Below the pieces are notes generated by a model. That model saw nothing but the letters and a program-made list of their open reading frames with translations. It was not told the origin of the DNA and did not search any database. Shown here piece after piece: positions 18,736-28,421 of a DNA stretch of 64,000 bases. The stretch's first letter is position 1. Each line of letters opens with the position of its first letter. The position numbers and the translations under genes are program-made. The stretch is from Rhodococcus sp. OK302 (GTDB taxonomy: Bacteria; Actinomycetota; Actinomycetes; Mycobacteriales; Mycobacteriaceae), in NCBI RefSeq assembly GCF_002245895.1, contig NZ_NPJZ01000001.1, positions 4,643,501-4,707,500 of the forward strand, written 5' to 3'.

Positions 18736-19635
18736 ATGATGCTCGATGTCAGGCGACTACGCCTTCTCCGTGAACTGGCCTTGCGCGGGACCATCGTTGC
18801 TGTCGCCCAGGCCCTCTCATTCAGTCCGTCGGCGGTATCCCAACAGCTAGCCGTTCTGGAACGCGAAGCCGGAGTGCCGTTGCTCGAGCGGACGGGCCGT
18901 CGGGTCAGGCTGACTCCTGCCGGCTCGAATCTCGCACGTCATGCCGAAGCCATCCTGGCGCGCTTGGAACAGGCGTCGGGAGAACTGGTCGACGCCCGTC
19001 GCGGGCTAGCGGGTCCACTCCGAATCGGAACATTTCCGACAGCGGCACGCGCGATCCTGCCCCCGGCGTTGATAGCGCTGGCACAGGAACACCCGGGACT
19101 GGAACCGATGGTCTCGGAGATCGATCCGGCTGACGTCGCCGATGCCCTACGTGCCGGCGACCTGGACTTGGCATTGATCCACGACTACGACTTCGTTCCG
19201 CGGCCAACCGAACCCGGCTTGACGACGCTTCCGCTGTGCAGCGAATCGGTATACCTGGCTTCGGCTGATCCGCTGACAACCGTCACCACACTCACTGATT
19301 GCGTCGAACTTCCGTGGATCACCGCAATCCCCGGAACCGCTTGTCACGCAATGACGATTCGGGCATGTCAGGCCGCAGGATTCACGCCGAGAGTGAGACA
19401 CCACATCGATGAGTTCGCCACGGTTCTTGCTCTCGTCTCTGCGGGACAAGGCGTTTCGCTTGTTCCGGAACTAGGCGCAATTCATCCGCCTCCGGGAGTA
19501 CGCCTGACGCCCATGCCGATTCGGCGACGAACGATGATCGCGCACCGGGCAGGGTCCGCCGCGCACCCAGCGGTTGCGACCGTGACAGGTGCTCTCCGCT
19601 CGGCGGTACCCGAACTGCTGGACGCCGAGCGCTAA
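18736..19635 (+). CDS. LysR family transcriptional regulator
   Basis: A 299-residue LTTR. The N-terminal winged helix reads MLDVRRLRLLRELALRGT, ALSFSPSAVSQQLAVLEREAGVPLLERTGR; the C-terminal periplasmic-binding-like effector domain begins at LRIGTFPTAARAILPP. It is divergent from the dapA-like aldolase with 68 bp between, so it most likely controls that gene and itself. Effector unknown. Confidence 0.9.
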   Translation: MMLDVRRLRLLRELALRGTIVAVAQALSFSPSAVSQQLAVLEREAGVPLLERTGRRVRLTPAGSNLARHAEAILARLEQASGELVDARRGLAGPLRIGTFPTAARAILPPALIALAQEHPGLEPMVSEIDPADVADALRAGDLDLALIHDYDFVPRPTEPGLTTLPLCSESVYLASADPLTTVTTLTDCVELPWITAIPGTACHAMTIRACQAAGFTPRVRHHIDEFATVLALVSAGQGVSLVPELGAIHPPPGVRLTPMPIRRRTMIAHRAGSAAHPAVATVTGALRSAVPELLDAER

Positions 19636-20211
19636 CGACCGGAAGCTGCACATGTGCGGCCATTGCTGAACTCTCGCAAGAATGTATCGCGCATATCGAC
19701 CTGACAAGATCGACCCGCCTCGCATGAATCATGTACAACCCACTTACATATTCGAACAGCGGTAAGAAATACCCAGTTTCTCCAGAATGAAACAATGTTT
19801 AAAAAATAAGTTCGAAATCCCTCCGGCAACGACCCTCCACGCGAACAATTAAAGAAAGTTAGTAAGTTCAGCAAAATAGTTTGATTCGACTACCGGGGTC
19901 ACTCGGGCCAACGTCCGACCCGCTGACCTGGATCTTTTTTGCCAAATGACTCAGATCGAAAGGACGGCCGAGCCTGAACAGGCCGTACGACCAATAGGAT
20001 TCGATTGCGATATCTATCCCGAAGAGGCGGATCAACAATCACCCACAACAGGAACAGAATTACTTATCCCGTCGGGATGATAATCAAACCCTCCATCAAA
20101 CAAATCCCACATACTGGGACAGTTTGTGCGAATTTCGCTTTATCAACTAATGCACTAATTTACAGTTCCACATGTCCTGAATACTCAAGCTACTAATCCC
20201 TGGAGATGTGC
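19636..20211. other. AT-rich intergenic region upstream of the N-L-G-S protein
   Basis: About 575 bp that is visibly richer in A/T than its surroundings, especially 19720-20190. No frame has a ribosome site or recognisable motif. It presumably holds the promoter and leader of the secreted repeat protein gene at 20212. Confidence 0.45.
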
Positions 20212-20649
20212 ATGAGCGTGAATTCGGAATCGACAAGAAACCACCGAAGCAGCATCCGACGCATGGCCGTCGTATTCGCAGCATCGGCAGCCCTGGTAGG
20301 CGGCGCAGGTGCGATGGCCACAACAGCCTCGGCGGACCCTGACTGCAGCAGCGCCTGCGGCGGAAGCCTCAACCTTGCCTTCGGCAGCAACGGTTGGGAT
20401 CTCGGCAGCCTGAACTTCGCCGATTTCGGAAGCCTGAACACCGGCAGCAGCGAGTGGGATTTCGGCAGCGGCGGTTGGAATCTCGGCAGCCTATTTGACC
20501 TCAGCGAGTGGAATCTCGGCAGCCTATTCGGCAGCGGAGACTTCAATCTTGGAAGCGTGAACCTCGGTAGCGTGAATTTGGGCAGTACGAACTTGGGCAG
20601 CGTGGACCCCGTGAGCACTGGCGGAGGAAGCGGCGGCGGCAACCCCTGA
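20212..20649 (+). CDS. Secreted N-L-G-S repeat protein
   Basis: A 145-residue exported protein. Residues 1-42 are a long signal peptide with a basic start (STRNHRSSIRRM) and a cleavage region TTASADPDC. The mature part has two close cysteines (CSSAC), then a low-complexity repeat of the unit (D/N/E-W/F)-(D/N)-(L/F)-G-S: GWDLGSLNFADFGSL, SEWDFGSGGWNLGSL, EWNLGSLFGSG, then tandem VNLGSVNLGSTNLGSV. The tail is Gly/Ser-rich. The pattern recalls the N-x-G-x pentapeptides of mycobacterial MPTR proteins but no PPE domain is present. Start: ATG at 20212, six bases after GGAG. Role unknown; a surface or matrix protein is a reasonable guess. Confidence 0.8.
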   Translation: MSVNSESTRNHRSSIRRMAVVFAASAALVGGAGAMATTASADPDCSSACGGSLNLAFGSNGWDLGSLNFADFGSLNTGSSEWDFGSGGWNLGSLFDLSEWNLGSLFGSGDFNLGSVNLGSVNLGSTNLGSVDPVSTGGGSGGGNP

Positions 20650-20667
20650 TTTCACAGCAAGACGCGG

Positions 20668-20695
20668 GCACCCCAGCACAATGCTGCTGGGGTGC
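20668..20695. terminator. Hairpin between convergent genes
   Basis: An 11-bp perfect stem, GCACCCCAGCA paired with TGCTGGGGTGC, closes a six-base loop. It lies between the convergent N-L-G-S gene and nadC and would work for either strand as a bidirectional terminator, although no long T run follows. Confidence 0.65.
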
Positions 20696-20746
20696 TCGCT
20701 CCCGTCGAATACGACAATCTTTGCCCGAATGAACGAGCGACAGAAC

Positions 20747-21619
20747 CTACATGTCGAGGCCGAGATCGAGAACTGTCACGGAATGCGTCAGACCTCCGAC
20801 AGCGAGGTAATCGACACCGGTACCGGCGTACTCCGCTGCGACATCGAGGCTCAGGCCACCGGACGCTTCGAGCTTCGTGCTCGGCGACACTGTGTTGCGT
20901 CGCTGCACTGCAATCTGGGTCTGCCACAGCGGAAAGTTGTCCAGCAGAATGAGTTCGACGTTCTCGGCGAGCACCTCGTCGAGCTGAGTGAGGTTGTCCA
21001 CCTCGACCTCGCACTCGATGTTCGGCGCAAGTTCACGTACGGCCCGCAGCGCCGCAACTACGGAACCGGCGGCAGCAACGTGGTTGTCCTTGATCAGCGC
21101 CGCGTCGCCGAGTCCCATGCGGTGGTTGAATCCGCCACCGACCTGAACTGCGTACTTCTGCAGCGAACGCAAACCGGGAAGGGTCTTCCGAGTATCGCGG
21201 ATCTTGGCATGAGTGCCGGCGACTGCGTCAACCCACTGCGACGTCGCGGTCGCGATACCGGAGAGGTGGCACACCAGGTTGAGCATCGTGCGCTCCGCGG
21301 TCAGCAGACCCAGAGTCGGTGCCATCACGGAGAGCACCGACTGTCCTGCTTCAACGCGGGTTCCGTCCGCGACACGATCGAGCACCTCGTAATTACCGGC
21401 ACCGATCACCTCGTCGAGCACCAGCAATCCGACGTCGATACCGGCGATTGTGCCGGCGGACCGAGCACCAACCGAGGCCTTGGCTACGGCGTCTGCGGGA
21501 ACCGTCGCTACGGAAGTGACATCCGGTCCGTACCGCAGGTCCTCGTCCAGCGCGAGCCGGATCAGAGTGAGTACCTCGTCGCGGTCGAGGGCGGCGGGCA
21601 ACGGCTTCTGCGCGGTCAT
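20747..21619 (-). CDS. nadC: Nicotinate-nucleotide pyrophosphorylase (quinolinate phosphoribosyltransferase)
   Basis: A 290-residue QPRTase that converts quinolinate and PRPP to nicotinate mononucleotide, CO2 and PPi, the last step of de novo NAD ring synthesis. Motifs: LDEDLRYGPDVTS at the N-terminus, SAGTIAGIDV, the TRKTLPGLRSLQKYAV segment with the PRPP/quinolinate-binding Arg and Lys residues, GGGFNHRMGLGDAALIKDNH, and C-terminal EASGGLSLDVAAEYAGTGVD. Its ATG overlaps the nadB stop by four bases, so it is the third gene of a nadABC operon. Confidence 0.96.
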   Translation of the reverse strand: MTAQKPLPAALDRDEVLTLIRLALDEDLRYGPDVTSVATVPADAVAKASVGARSAGTIAGIDVGLLVLDEVIGAGNYEVLDRVADGTRVEAGQSVLSVMAPTLGLLTAERTMLNLVCHLSGIATATSQWVDAVAGTHAKIRDTRKTLPGLRSLQKYAVQVGGGFNHRMGLGDAALIKDNHVAAAGSVVAALRAVRELAPNIECEVEVDNLTQLDEVLAENVELILLDNFPLWQTQIAVQRRNTVSPSTKLEASGGLSLDVAAEYAGTGVDYLAVGGLTHSVTVLDLGLDM

Positions 21620-23190
21620 CGATGAACTCCTGTCAAAAATGTGTCGAGCATGTCGAGTGCGCCGTCTCTACCCAGTTTGATTCGGGTACTACGACGCTGA
21701 TTAGGGTCGGTCTCGGGATGGTCGGTGCGCGTGTGGCAGCCACGACTCTCGGTGCGGGCGATGGCAACGTCCACCAAAGCTGTAGCAGTCAAGGTCAGGG
21801 CTACGTCTTCGAGTTCTGGAACAGTAACTGCAACAGTCTTATCGGCAGCTGCGAGCGATGTGCGCGCTACTTCGAGCCCGACACCGTCGCGGACGACAGA
21901 GGTGTTCGCGGTCATGATCGACTGCACCTTCTCGCGAGGCAGAATCGGCAGGGGCCGACGCACCACGTTGACTACTTCAGCGTGAACCTCACGACGCTCC
22001 GCGGCCGCTATTCCGGCGCGCTCCCCCACAACCAGTCCTTCGAGAAGGCTGTTGGATGCAAGGCGATTGGCTCCGTGCAATCCGGTGCGCGCAACTTCAC
22101 CCGCCGCATACAGGCCCGGCACGCCGGTGCGCCCATGCACGTCGGTTGCTACGCCACCACAAGAATAATGCGCTGCCGGCGCCACCGGGATCAGTTGCGT
22201 CCGGGGGTCGATACCGGCTTCGAGGCACGATGCCGTAATGGTCGGGAACCGAGCCGCGAACCCGTCGAGCTTTCGTGCATCGAGGTACACGTGATCGGTG
22301 CCCAGGTCACGCAATCGCGCCGCGATGGCGCGAGAGACCACATCACGGGGCGCCAGATCACCGAGCGGGTGAACACCAGCAGTTACCGAATCACCATTGG
22401 TGTCAACAAGAATCGCACCCTCGCCCCGCACGGCCTCACTGATCAACGGCCGTCGACCGAGGCCGCCGGGTGTGAACAGAACCGTCGGATGGAACTGTAC
22501 GAATTCAAGGTCGGATATTGCCGCACCAGCCTCGAGCGCCAAGGCGATACCGTCGGCAGTAGCTCCGGGCGGGTTGGTGCTGCACGCATACAGCTGGCCA
22601 AGGCCACCCGTCGCGAGCAGAACTGCCGGCGCGTGAATAACGCCGAGTCCGTCGGGCGACGAGACGATCAATCCGCACACACCACGGCGGTTCGTCACCA
22701 CCTGAACGGCAGCGGCGCCGAACAGAACCGGCAGGCCAGCAGCATTGAGTGCCCGCTGAACTTCCGCTCCGGTGGCGTCACCGCCGGCATGAATGATGCG
22801 TCGAGTGCTGTGCCCACCCTCACGGGTGCGTGACACCTCGCCGTCTCGGCCACGGTCGAACACTGCCCCGAGTGCAGCCAGAGCAGCAACGGCTTCGTGC
22901 CCTGATTCGACGACGGAATACACCGCCGCTTCGTCACAGAGTCCGACACCCGCTTCACACGTATCGGCAACATGGGAGTCCACCGAATCGGTGCTCAGAT
23001 CGCCGACGACGGCAATGCCGCCCTGCGCGTACTGCGTGGACGTATCCGTCGGACCGCCCTTGCTGACGGTCAAAACTTTCAGTCCCCGCAGGGACGCTGT
23101 CCGCGCGGCGGTAAGCCCCGCGACACCGCCACCCACGACGACCAGATCGGCGTGAGCCTCCCAGGCGAAACGCCCGGCAGGGCTCGTCAC
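21616..23190 (-). CDS. nadB: L-aspartate oxidase
   Basis: A 524-residue flavoprotein from a GTG at 23190. It oxidises L-aspartate to iminoaspartate with FAD, feeding NadA. The FAD-binding motif is [19 protein letters not shown]; next come [18 protein letters not shown], the succinate-dehydrogenase-like substrate region ([10 protein letters not shown], then [10 protein letters not shown]) and the [15 protein letters not shown] and [18 protein letters not shown] motifs. GTG is chosen because it overlaps the nadA stop as GTGA, the usual coupled arrangement; the longer frame to 23340 lies inside nadA. The C-terminal helical domain is shorter than in E. coli, as in other actinobacteria. Confidence 0.95.
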   Translation of the reverse strand: MTSPAGRFAWEAHADLVVVGGGVAGLTAARTASLRGLKVLTVSKGGPTDTSTQYAQGGIAVVGDLSTDSVDSHVADTCEAGVGLCDEAAVYSVVESGHEAVAALAALGAVFDRGRDGEVSRTREGGHSTRRIIHAGGDATGAEVQRALNAAGLPVLFGAAAVQVVTNRRGVCGLIVSSPDGLGVIHAPAVLLATGGLGQLYACSTNPPGATADGIALALEAGAAISDLEFVQFHPTVLFTPGGLGRRPLISEAVRGEGAILVDTNGDSVTAGVHPLGDLAPRDVVSRAIAARLRDLGTDHVYLDARKLDGFAARFPTITASCLEAGIDPRTQLIPVAPAAHYSCGGVATDVHGRTGVPGLYAAGEVARTGLHGANRLASNSLLEGLVVGERAGIAAAERREVHAEVVNVVRRPLPILPREKVQSIMTANTSVVRDGVGLEVARTSLAAADKTVAVTVPELEDVALTLTATALVDVAIARTESRGCHTRTDHPETDPNQRRSTRIKLGRDGALDMLDTFLTGVHR

Positions 23191-24224
23191 TCGCCGCCGC
23201 CCGGATTGCCGATCTCGATCATCCGCTGTACCGATTTCTGTGCACGCTTGGCCATTTCGAGGTCGACATGGACTTCGTCCTTGCCTTCGAGCAGGCACCG
23301 CAGCAACGCAGCGGGCGTGATCATCTTCATGTACGGGCACGACGCGCGGTCGTTCACGGCCTGGAAGTCGACGCCCGGTGCCGCCTTACGGAGCTGATGC
23401 AGCATGCCGATTTCGGTTGCAACCAGCACCTGCTTGCTCTTGGTGGTGCGTGCGGCATCGAGCATGCCACCGGTGGAGAGGATCTTGACCTTGTCGGCCG
23501 GAACTGCACCTTCGCCGGCCAGGTACAGAGCCGAAGTGGCGCAACCACATTCGGGGTGCACATAAAGTTCTGCGTCGGGGTGAGCCTTGGACTTGGCCGT
23601 CAGCTCGTCACCGTTGATGCCGGCGTGGACGTGGCATTCACCGGCCCAGATCTGCATGTTGGTGCGGCCGGTCACGCGCTTGACGTGGGCACCGAGGAAC
23701 TGGTCAGGCAGGAACAGCACCTCGCGGTCAGCGTCGATGGAATTGACCACGTCGACCGCGTTGGACGACGTGCAGCAGATGTCGGTCAGTCCTTTGACCT
23801 CTGCCGTGGTGTTCACGTAGGAAACCACCAGGGCATTCGGGTTGTCGGCTTTCCACTCACGAAGCTGCTCCGCGTTGATGGAATCAGCCAACGAGCAACC
23901 CGCGCGCTCGTCCGGGATCAGCACCGTCTTGGACGGCGACAGAATCTTGGCCGTCTCGGCCATGAAGTGGACGCCGCAGAACACGATCGTGTCCTCGGGA
24001 GCCTCGGCTGCAATACGCGAGAGAGCAAGTGAGTCACCGACATGATCGGCGACGTCTTGAATGGCAGGCAACTGGTAGTTGTGCGCCAAAATGGTGGCGC
24101 CGCGTTCGCGAGCCAGACGTTTGACCTCGGCGGCCCATTCCGGGGTCGCCTCGACTCCCGTGTATCCACCGGGGCCGTCATGAATCTGCGAGGTCGATCC
24201 CTCCCATAACGTCGTGGTCGTCAT
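23187..24224 (-). CDS. nadA: Quinolinate synthase
   Basis: A 345-residue 4Fe-4S enzyme that condenses iminoaspartate with dihydroxyacetone phosphate to quinolinate. Motifs: [40 protein letters not shown], the cysteine in [21 protein letters not shown] and the final cluster ligand [11 protein letters not shown]. Start: ATG at 24224 with AAGGAG six bases upstream; the longer frame passes through the NrtR operator. First gene of nadABC, divergent from nrtR; expression should be repressed through the palindrome at 24304-24326. Confidence 0.96.
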   Translation of the reverse strand: MTTTTLWEGSTSQIHDGPGGYTGVEATPEWAAEVKRLARERGATILAHNYQLPAIQDVADHVGDSLALSRIAAEAPEDTIVFCGVHFMAETAKILSPSKTVLIPDERAGCSLADSINAEQLREWKADNPNALVVSYVNTTAEVKGLTDICCTSSNAVDVVNSIDADREVLFLPDQFLGAHVKRVTGRTNMQIWAGECHVHAGINGDELTAKSKAHPDAELYVHPECGCATSALYLAGEGAVPADKVKILSTGGMLDAARTTKSKQVLVATEIGMLHQLRKAAPGVDFQAVNDRASCPYMKMITPAALLRCLLEGKDEVHVDLEMAKRAQKSVQRMIEIGNPGGGE

Positions 24225-24303
24225 GGCGTTCTCCTTCACCGTGAACCCGGGCGTAGCGCCCAGTTCAAATCCGAACGGGCTGGTCCGGATTTCCGTATTC
24301 GAG

Positions 24304-24326
24304 GTTTTCGACTTAGGATCGAAAAC
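24304..24326. promoter_or_regulatory. NrtR-type operator between nadA and nrtR
   Basis: A perfect inverted repeat, GTTTTCGA and TCGAAAAC, separated by seven bases (24312-24318). It ends exactly one base before the nrtR GTG and lies about 80 bp upstream of the nadA ATG. NrtR proteins are known to repress NAD synthesis operons through palindromic sites beside nadA in several actinobacteria. That this protein binds here is inferred from position and symmetry. Confidence 0.75.
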
Positions 24327-25055
24327 GTGCCTCATAGTAACACCACCCACGAAGTGCTTGCAGCGGTGTTCCAGGTTCGCGCCTTTCCCACCGACATCAC
24401 TGCAGGTGACGGCAGTCACTGCCCCGGCGGGCGCGAAGAACTGGCCGTGCTGCTGTGGCAGCGTGCCCTCGATCCCGAGAAGGGCACCTGGTCACTCCCC
24501 GGCGGCACCTTGCGCGACGACGAGGACCTCACTACCTCAGCCCGCAGGCTCCTCGCCGAGAAGGTAGACCTCCGCAAGGTGGCACACCTCGAACAACTCT
24601 CCGTCTTCAGCGACCCGGCACGAGTACCGGGTACTCGCCGTATCGCGTCAACGTTCCTGGGCCTCGTTCCTCTGAGTGCGGACCCTCAACTTCCGCCGGA
24701 TACTGCGTGGCATCCGGTATCGAACCTTCCGGAGATGTCGTTCGACCACGGCACCGTTGTGCGTCACGCCCGCAATCGACTGGCTGCCAAACTCTCGTAC
24801 ACCAATATCGCCTTCGGGCTGGCCCCGGAAGAATTCGCAATGTCGACCTTGCGCGAAATCTATTGCGCGGCACTCGGTTACCAGGTTGATGCCACCAACC
24901 TTCAGCGCGTTCTCGGCCGTCGCGGCGTTCTGACAGCGACCGGAAACACCGCACCGTCCGGGAAGGCCGGTGGCCGCCCGCCCGCACTGTATCGCTTCAC
25001 CGACTCCACGTTGCGAGTAACGGACGAGTTTGCGGCACTGCGCCCACCAAGCTGA
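24327..25055 (+). CDS. nrtR: NrtR-like Nudix-related transcriptional regulator of NAD synthesis
   Basis: A 242-residue protein from a GTG at 24327. An N-terminal Nudix-like domain ([20 protein letters not shown]) is followed by a C-terminal winged-helix part (about 160-242). The Nudix box is degenerate: where the catalytic pattern has R-E-x-x-E-E-x-G, this protein has RLLAEKVD, losing one catalytic Glu pair member and the Gly. That fits NrtR, whose Nudix domain senses ADP-ribose-type ligands rather than hydrolysing them. It is divergent from nadABC across a perfect palindrome, which supports the role. A plain Nudix hydrolase is unlikely because of the broken box and extra domain. Confidence 0.88.
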   Translation: MPHSNTTHEVLAAVFQVRAFPTDITAGDGSHCPGGREELAVLLWQRALDPEKGTWSLPGGTLRDDEDLTTSARRLLAEKVDLRKVAHLEQLSVFSDPARVPGTRRIASTFLGLVPLSADPQLPPDTAWHPVSNLPEMSFDHGTVVRHARNRLAAKLSYTNIAFGLAPEEFAMSTLREIYCAALGYQVDATNLQRVLGRRGVLTATGNTAPSGKAGGRPPALYRFTDSTLRVTDEFAALRPPS

Positions 25056-25064
25056 ACCACACTG

Positions 25065-25397
25065 TTACGCAACAGCTTCGAATACTTCGCCCTGCATCCA
25101 CGCCGCGCTGACCATGCCCACCGGATCGACGACCCTGTTGATCCCCCCAAATCGCGTCGTCACCCGGTCGAGAATTCGATCTGCCTGCAAGCAATCAGTA
25201 GGGTCCGCCACTATGGCAAAAAAGTGGTGCGCCGGCTTGCCTGTCATGAACCGAACCAACTCGGCCACCGTCCGGGCGGTGACTGCGACATTCCATCCCG
25301 CCTCCAGGAATTCGAACGCAACGCGTGCGCCGTGATCACGGCTGATGTCAGTTACCAGCACTACGCCGCGATTGCGGTCGAATTCGCGAGTATTCAT
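25065..25397 (-). CDS. Short SDR-like Rossmann protein lacking catalytic half
   Basis: 110 residues resembling only the first half of a short-chain dehydrogenase: GVVLVTDISRDHGARVAFEFLEAGWNVAVTART fits the beta1-alpha1-beta2 unit, with the glycine motif T-G-x-x-x-G-x-G degraded to TDISRDHG. No Tyr-x-x-x-Lys follows. The ATG at 25397 has a very strong ribosome site (AGGAGGT, seven bases upstream), so the protein is probably made. It may be a shortened gene or a non-catalytic paralogue. It converges with nrtR (10 bp apart) and lies beside the DUF2252 relic, at the left edge of the accessory island. Confidence 0.6.
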   Translation of the reverse strand: MNTREFDRNRGVVLVTDISRDHGARVAFEFLEAGWNVAVTARTVAELVRFMTGKPAHHFFAIVADPTDCLQADRILDRVTTRFGGINRVVDPVGMVSAAWMQGEVFEAVA

Positions 25398-25504
25398 TGC
25401 GGACCTCCTGAAGGAATCGAATTACTTGACTCCTATGTAAGTCCACAATCTTGTGCTGCCGTTGTGGTGGTTCTGTGAGAACTCTGGGGGATTGCGTGAC
25501 GGCG

Positions 25505-25945
25505 TCACCATCCCGGGGCGCTGGGCACAGATCCTTTCGCTATCGCTGCGACCAATTGAGCATGGTCACGCTCGTTCTGGTCCGCATGCCGCCGCGCAAA
25601 CGTCGACAAAGCCAGCACAGCTTTGTCAGATCTTCCCAAATACTCCGAGATGGCGTTTGCGTCGCCGCTGCGTGTGTGCGTGCGAGCCAGTACTTCGCAG
25701 CGGGCGCCGGCGAACTCCGCCAGATACGGCCCGATTGTGGCTCAGTCGGGAATGACCTTCATGTCGCGGAACCGTCGAACGTAGAAATCCATGTCGCCCA
25801 CCTTCGCCCACCCTACGAACATGTCGGTTGCACTTTTAATCATGCACTGCCCCTTCACAACTCGCTCTCCGTGATTGGAATACAGACTCGGCTCGACACA
25901 ACTCTCATACACCGAGGAGCCGGCCTGCTTTCGGAGTCGGTGGCT
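25505..25945 (-). pseudogene. DUF2252 protein relic (C-terminal third, one nonsense codon)
   Basis: On the complement one frame reads SLYSNHGERVVKGQCMIKSA, TDMFVGWAKVGDMDFYVRRF, RDMKVIPD, a stop (25742-25744), then LARTHTRSGDANAISEYLG, FARRHADQNERDHAQLVAAI and a stop at 25505. The family landmarks Y-x-N-H-G-x-R-V-V-x-G-Q, D-F-Y-V-R-x-x-R-D-M-K, A-H-x-R-S-G-D and D-Q-N-E-R-D are all in order, so this is the C-terminal third of a DUF2252 (uncharacterised, kinase-like fold) gene. The upstream two thirds are absent: the topoisomerase stop lies 8 bp away. That suggests the island inserted in, or recombined with, this gene. Confidence 0.8.
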
Positions 25946-25952
25946 GTTGCCG

Positions 25953-28340
25953 CTATTTACCTACCTTGCGCTTCCTCGCTCCGGTGGGAGCTTTCCGGTC
26001 CTCGAACTTCAACGTGAAACCAAACGTCTTCTGGCCCTGATAGGTCCTAGCGGCCAGCGCACCCTTGGCCCTGTACGGATTGCCGGTCTTGCCCTTGGCC
26101 TCGAATTCGATGCTCTCCCCAGCCAGCAGCTTCACCAGTTCCTGCTCGGTGAAGTCCTTGCCTGACCAGTGCTCGTTCGCGCCCCAGCCGCGGCCCTTGA
26201 ACGAGACCTTCTTGCCCTTCCACACTCCGCTGACCAGGTCCGTTCTCGGGGCTCGCTCCTCGAACTGAGGCTTGAAGCCCACAAACGGGTACTTCTTCCC
26301 GGTCTTCTCCATCACCCCGGCTTCGAGCTTGCCCTTGCAGGTGTACGGCTTGCCTGTCTTGGTGCTCGTCGCCGTGATCTCGATGACCTCACCAGCCACC
26401 AACGCGGCTACCTCGGCGTCGGTGAACCGGTGCCCGCCGAACCCCCTCTTCGCCGTGCTGACCACGATGCCGTCGTGGGTGAAATGCAGTGCCGGCGGCA
26501 AGGTGATGATCTCGACCAGCTCACGGATCACTCCGGCCTTGGCCATGCGCTCTTTGAGCTCGGCCGGCAACCTGCTCGCGTTCGCCTTCATCTTCTCGAG
26601 GTCGTGGCGCACCAGGCCCGCCACCAGCGCCAGGAAGTCAGGAGCCGCGCTCGTACCCGCCTCGACCTGCGCCATCTGCTCGAAAACCTTCTCGGTGATC
26701 GTCAGATCACCGATGTGCGTACCCGGCAGAATCCGGTGGTTGAGTTCGCCGACCGCACTGAGCGTGATCTTGCCGCGCTGCTCACGCATCAACGCTTTGC
26801 CGGTGGCGTTGTTGGTGACCTCGGCGTACGTGCTCGTCCGGGTGGCACCGGTACCCACGCTGCGTTTTTCCAGCTGCTTCATCAGCCACCCCATCGTCGG
26901 GTGCGGTGGCCGCGTCGGAAAGCCTTCGTGGACGAACGGTGTCGCGACGGTCCCGAGCGCAGTCGCACCCGATGCTGCTTCATCCGGCTCTTCCTCGTCG
27001 TCCTCGACGACGAACACGCCTTTCCATCCGAGCACCGCCGGGACGTTCAGCGAACCGACGAAGCTCGGGTACTTCTCGACATGCCCGCGATGCTGGTCGT
27101 ACTCGTAGTCCGGGGCGAGCATCGTCAGGTAGTTCTTCGCCAGGAGCTCGTAGATTTCCTTACCCAGTTCGCCGAATTTGTTCTCCACGGCAGCCAAATT
27201 CGGGGGGACGTTCGGCCCAGGACGGTTGGCGCCGTGGGCGCCGCCGGACTTGATGTGACTCTTTCGTGGGCCGCGGCGGGTGAGCGCGGCCGGGTTCACT
27301 CCGACGACGCCGGCGATCTTGTCGACCAGCGGTAGCAGTTCGTTGAACTGTTCGATCGAGATGAACTTGTCTTCGGTCCGCGGATAGGACACCACCTGTG
27401 CCTCGTACATCCTCTGATACGTGTCCAGGACCTTCTTGGCTTCGAAACCCTTCTTCGACAGCAGCGACGAGAGGCCGGCGAGGTCCATCAATTTCGGTGG
27501 CCCGGTCTTCTTGCGAGTGGTCCCGTCATGGACCACCGGGGAGGACTCGAGGCCGCCGGGCACGGCGCTCTTGCTCTCGAACCGGTCGATGTCAGGATCG
27601 GTGTAGGTGACCTTGTTCTCGTCACGAAAACGGTTCTCGTAGAACGCTTTCTTCACGTAACCCTTGTGCGCGTCGAGGCCGTCACCGACGATCACGACCA
27701 TCGCCGACTTGAGTCGACCGTTACGCACCACGGTGTTTGAGCCGGACACTTTCGTCGCCGCCCGGGTGAACTGCATCGACAGCATGTCCCATTTCGATCG
27801 GAAGTCTGCCTTGCGATAGTCACCTTCGGACTCGATCGAGGTAACCGAGCGGCGATTCGTGAACGCCTTCCGCAGCGACGCCGGGGTTTCGTCGAGAAAC
27901 TCCATCCGCTCGAGCTTCTTACCTTCCAGCCCCAGGTACTCCACGATTTCCCACCCCAGCAGCGAACCTTCGCCGGTGGGATCGAGATCGGCGGCATTGC
28001 AGACGGTCTCGCACGTCGACAAGGTCTCCTTGAGTGCGTCGAGCAGACTCTTCGCGTCCAGGTCGGTGACCAGCTTCCCACCGGAGACCTTGCGTCTGAC
28101 CTCGCGCTCCCAGCGGAAGTCGTCGGCATTCCACGGTAGATGTTGCAGATCCCAGCTCTTGTACTGCTCGGAGAGGGATGCGGGCACCATCGCCGCGGGG
28201 TCCTTCAATTCCAAGAGGTGACCGCGAGCATTCACGATGACGTATTCCGTGCCGTCGAATGTGCCGCTCATACCGCCCAGCGCGGCAGCGAAGTTCCTTG
28301 CCGCCGAAGGCTTCTCGGTAAGAATTCCGACTTTCCCCAT
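25953..28340 (-). CDS. Type IA DNA topoisomerase (topoisomerase III-like, mobile-element type)
   Basis: A 795-residue enzyme that relaxes or decatenates single-stranded-gap DNA through a 5'-phosphotyrosyl link. TOPRIM motifs: ILTEKPSAARN (residues 7-17) and NAADLDPTGEG (115-125, the D-x-D acidic pair with a following Glu). The active-site tyrosine is Y319 in VVSYPRTEDKF. Two C-terminal topoisomerase repeats follow, each F-T-(D/E)-x-E-(V/L)-x-x-L-x-A-G-E-x-(I)-E (FTDAEVAALVAGEVIE and FTEQELVKLLAGESIE), probable DNA-binding modules. It is not the chromosomal TopA form, which has zinc fingers or a basic tail. Start: ATG at 28340 with AAGGAG seven bases upstream. The frameshifted resolvase lies just upstream on the same strand. 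Confidence 0.9.
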   Translation of the reverse strand: MGKVGILTEKPSAARNFAAALGGMSGTFDGTEYVIVNARGHLLELKDPAAMVPASLSEQYKSWDLQHLPWNADDFRWEREVRRKVSGGKLVTDLDAKSLLDALKETLSTCETVCNAADLDPTGEGSLLGWEIVEYLGLEGKKLERMEFLDETPASLRKAFTNRRSVTSIESEGDYRKADFRSKWDMLSMQFTRAATKVSGSNTVVRNGRLKSAMVVIVGDGLDAHKGYVKKAFYENRFRDENKVTYTDPDIDRFESKSAVPGGLESSPVVHDGTTRKKTGPPKLMDLAGLSSLLSKKGFEAKKVLDTYQRMYEAQVVSYPRTEDKFISIEQFNELLPLVDKIAGVVGVNPAALTRRGPRKSHIKSGGAHGANRPGPNVPPNLAAVENKFGELGKEIYELLAKNYLTMLAPDYEYDQHRGHVEKYPSFVGSLNVPAVLGWKGVFVVEDDEEEPDEAASGATALGTVATPFVHEGFPTRPPHPTMGWLMKQLEKRSVGTGATRTSTYAEVTNNATGKALMREQRGKITLSAVGELNHRILPGTHIGDLTITEKVFEQMAQVEAGTSAAPDFLALVAGLVRHDLEKMKANASRLPAELKERMAKAGVIRELVEIITLPPALHFTHDGIVVSTAKRGFGGHRFTDAEVAALVAGEVIEITATSTKTGKPYTCKGKLEAGVMEKTGKKYPFVGFKPQFEERAPRTDLVSGVWKGKKVSFKGRGWGANEHWSGKDFTEQELVKLLAGESIEFEAKGKTGNPYRAKGALAARTYQGQKTFGFTLKFEDRKAPTGARKRKVGK

Positions 28341-28421
28341 ACTGTTTCTCCTTCATTGAGGATTGACCATCGTCATACCGAATGCATCCGTGGCTGCCTA
28401 AATCACGTTAAAGCTGTTTTC

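Noticed and set aside
21622..22833. 403-codon plus-strand frame opposite nadB
   Set aside because: Shadow; nadB motifs are complete and operon-coupled on the other strand.
25451..26017. 188-codon plus-strand frame at the island edge
   Set aside because: Antisense to the DUF2252 relic, which explains the region better.
26169..27335. 388-codon plus-strand frame across the topoisomerase gene
   Set aside because: Antisense shadow; the topoisomerase on the other strand has all catalytic motifs.
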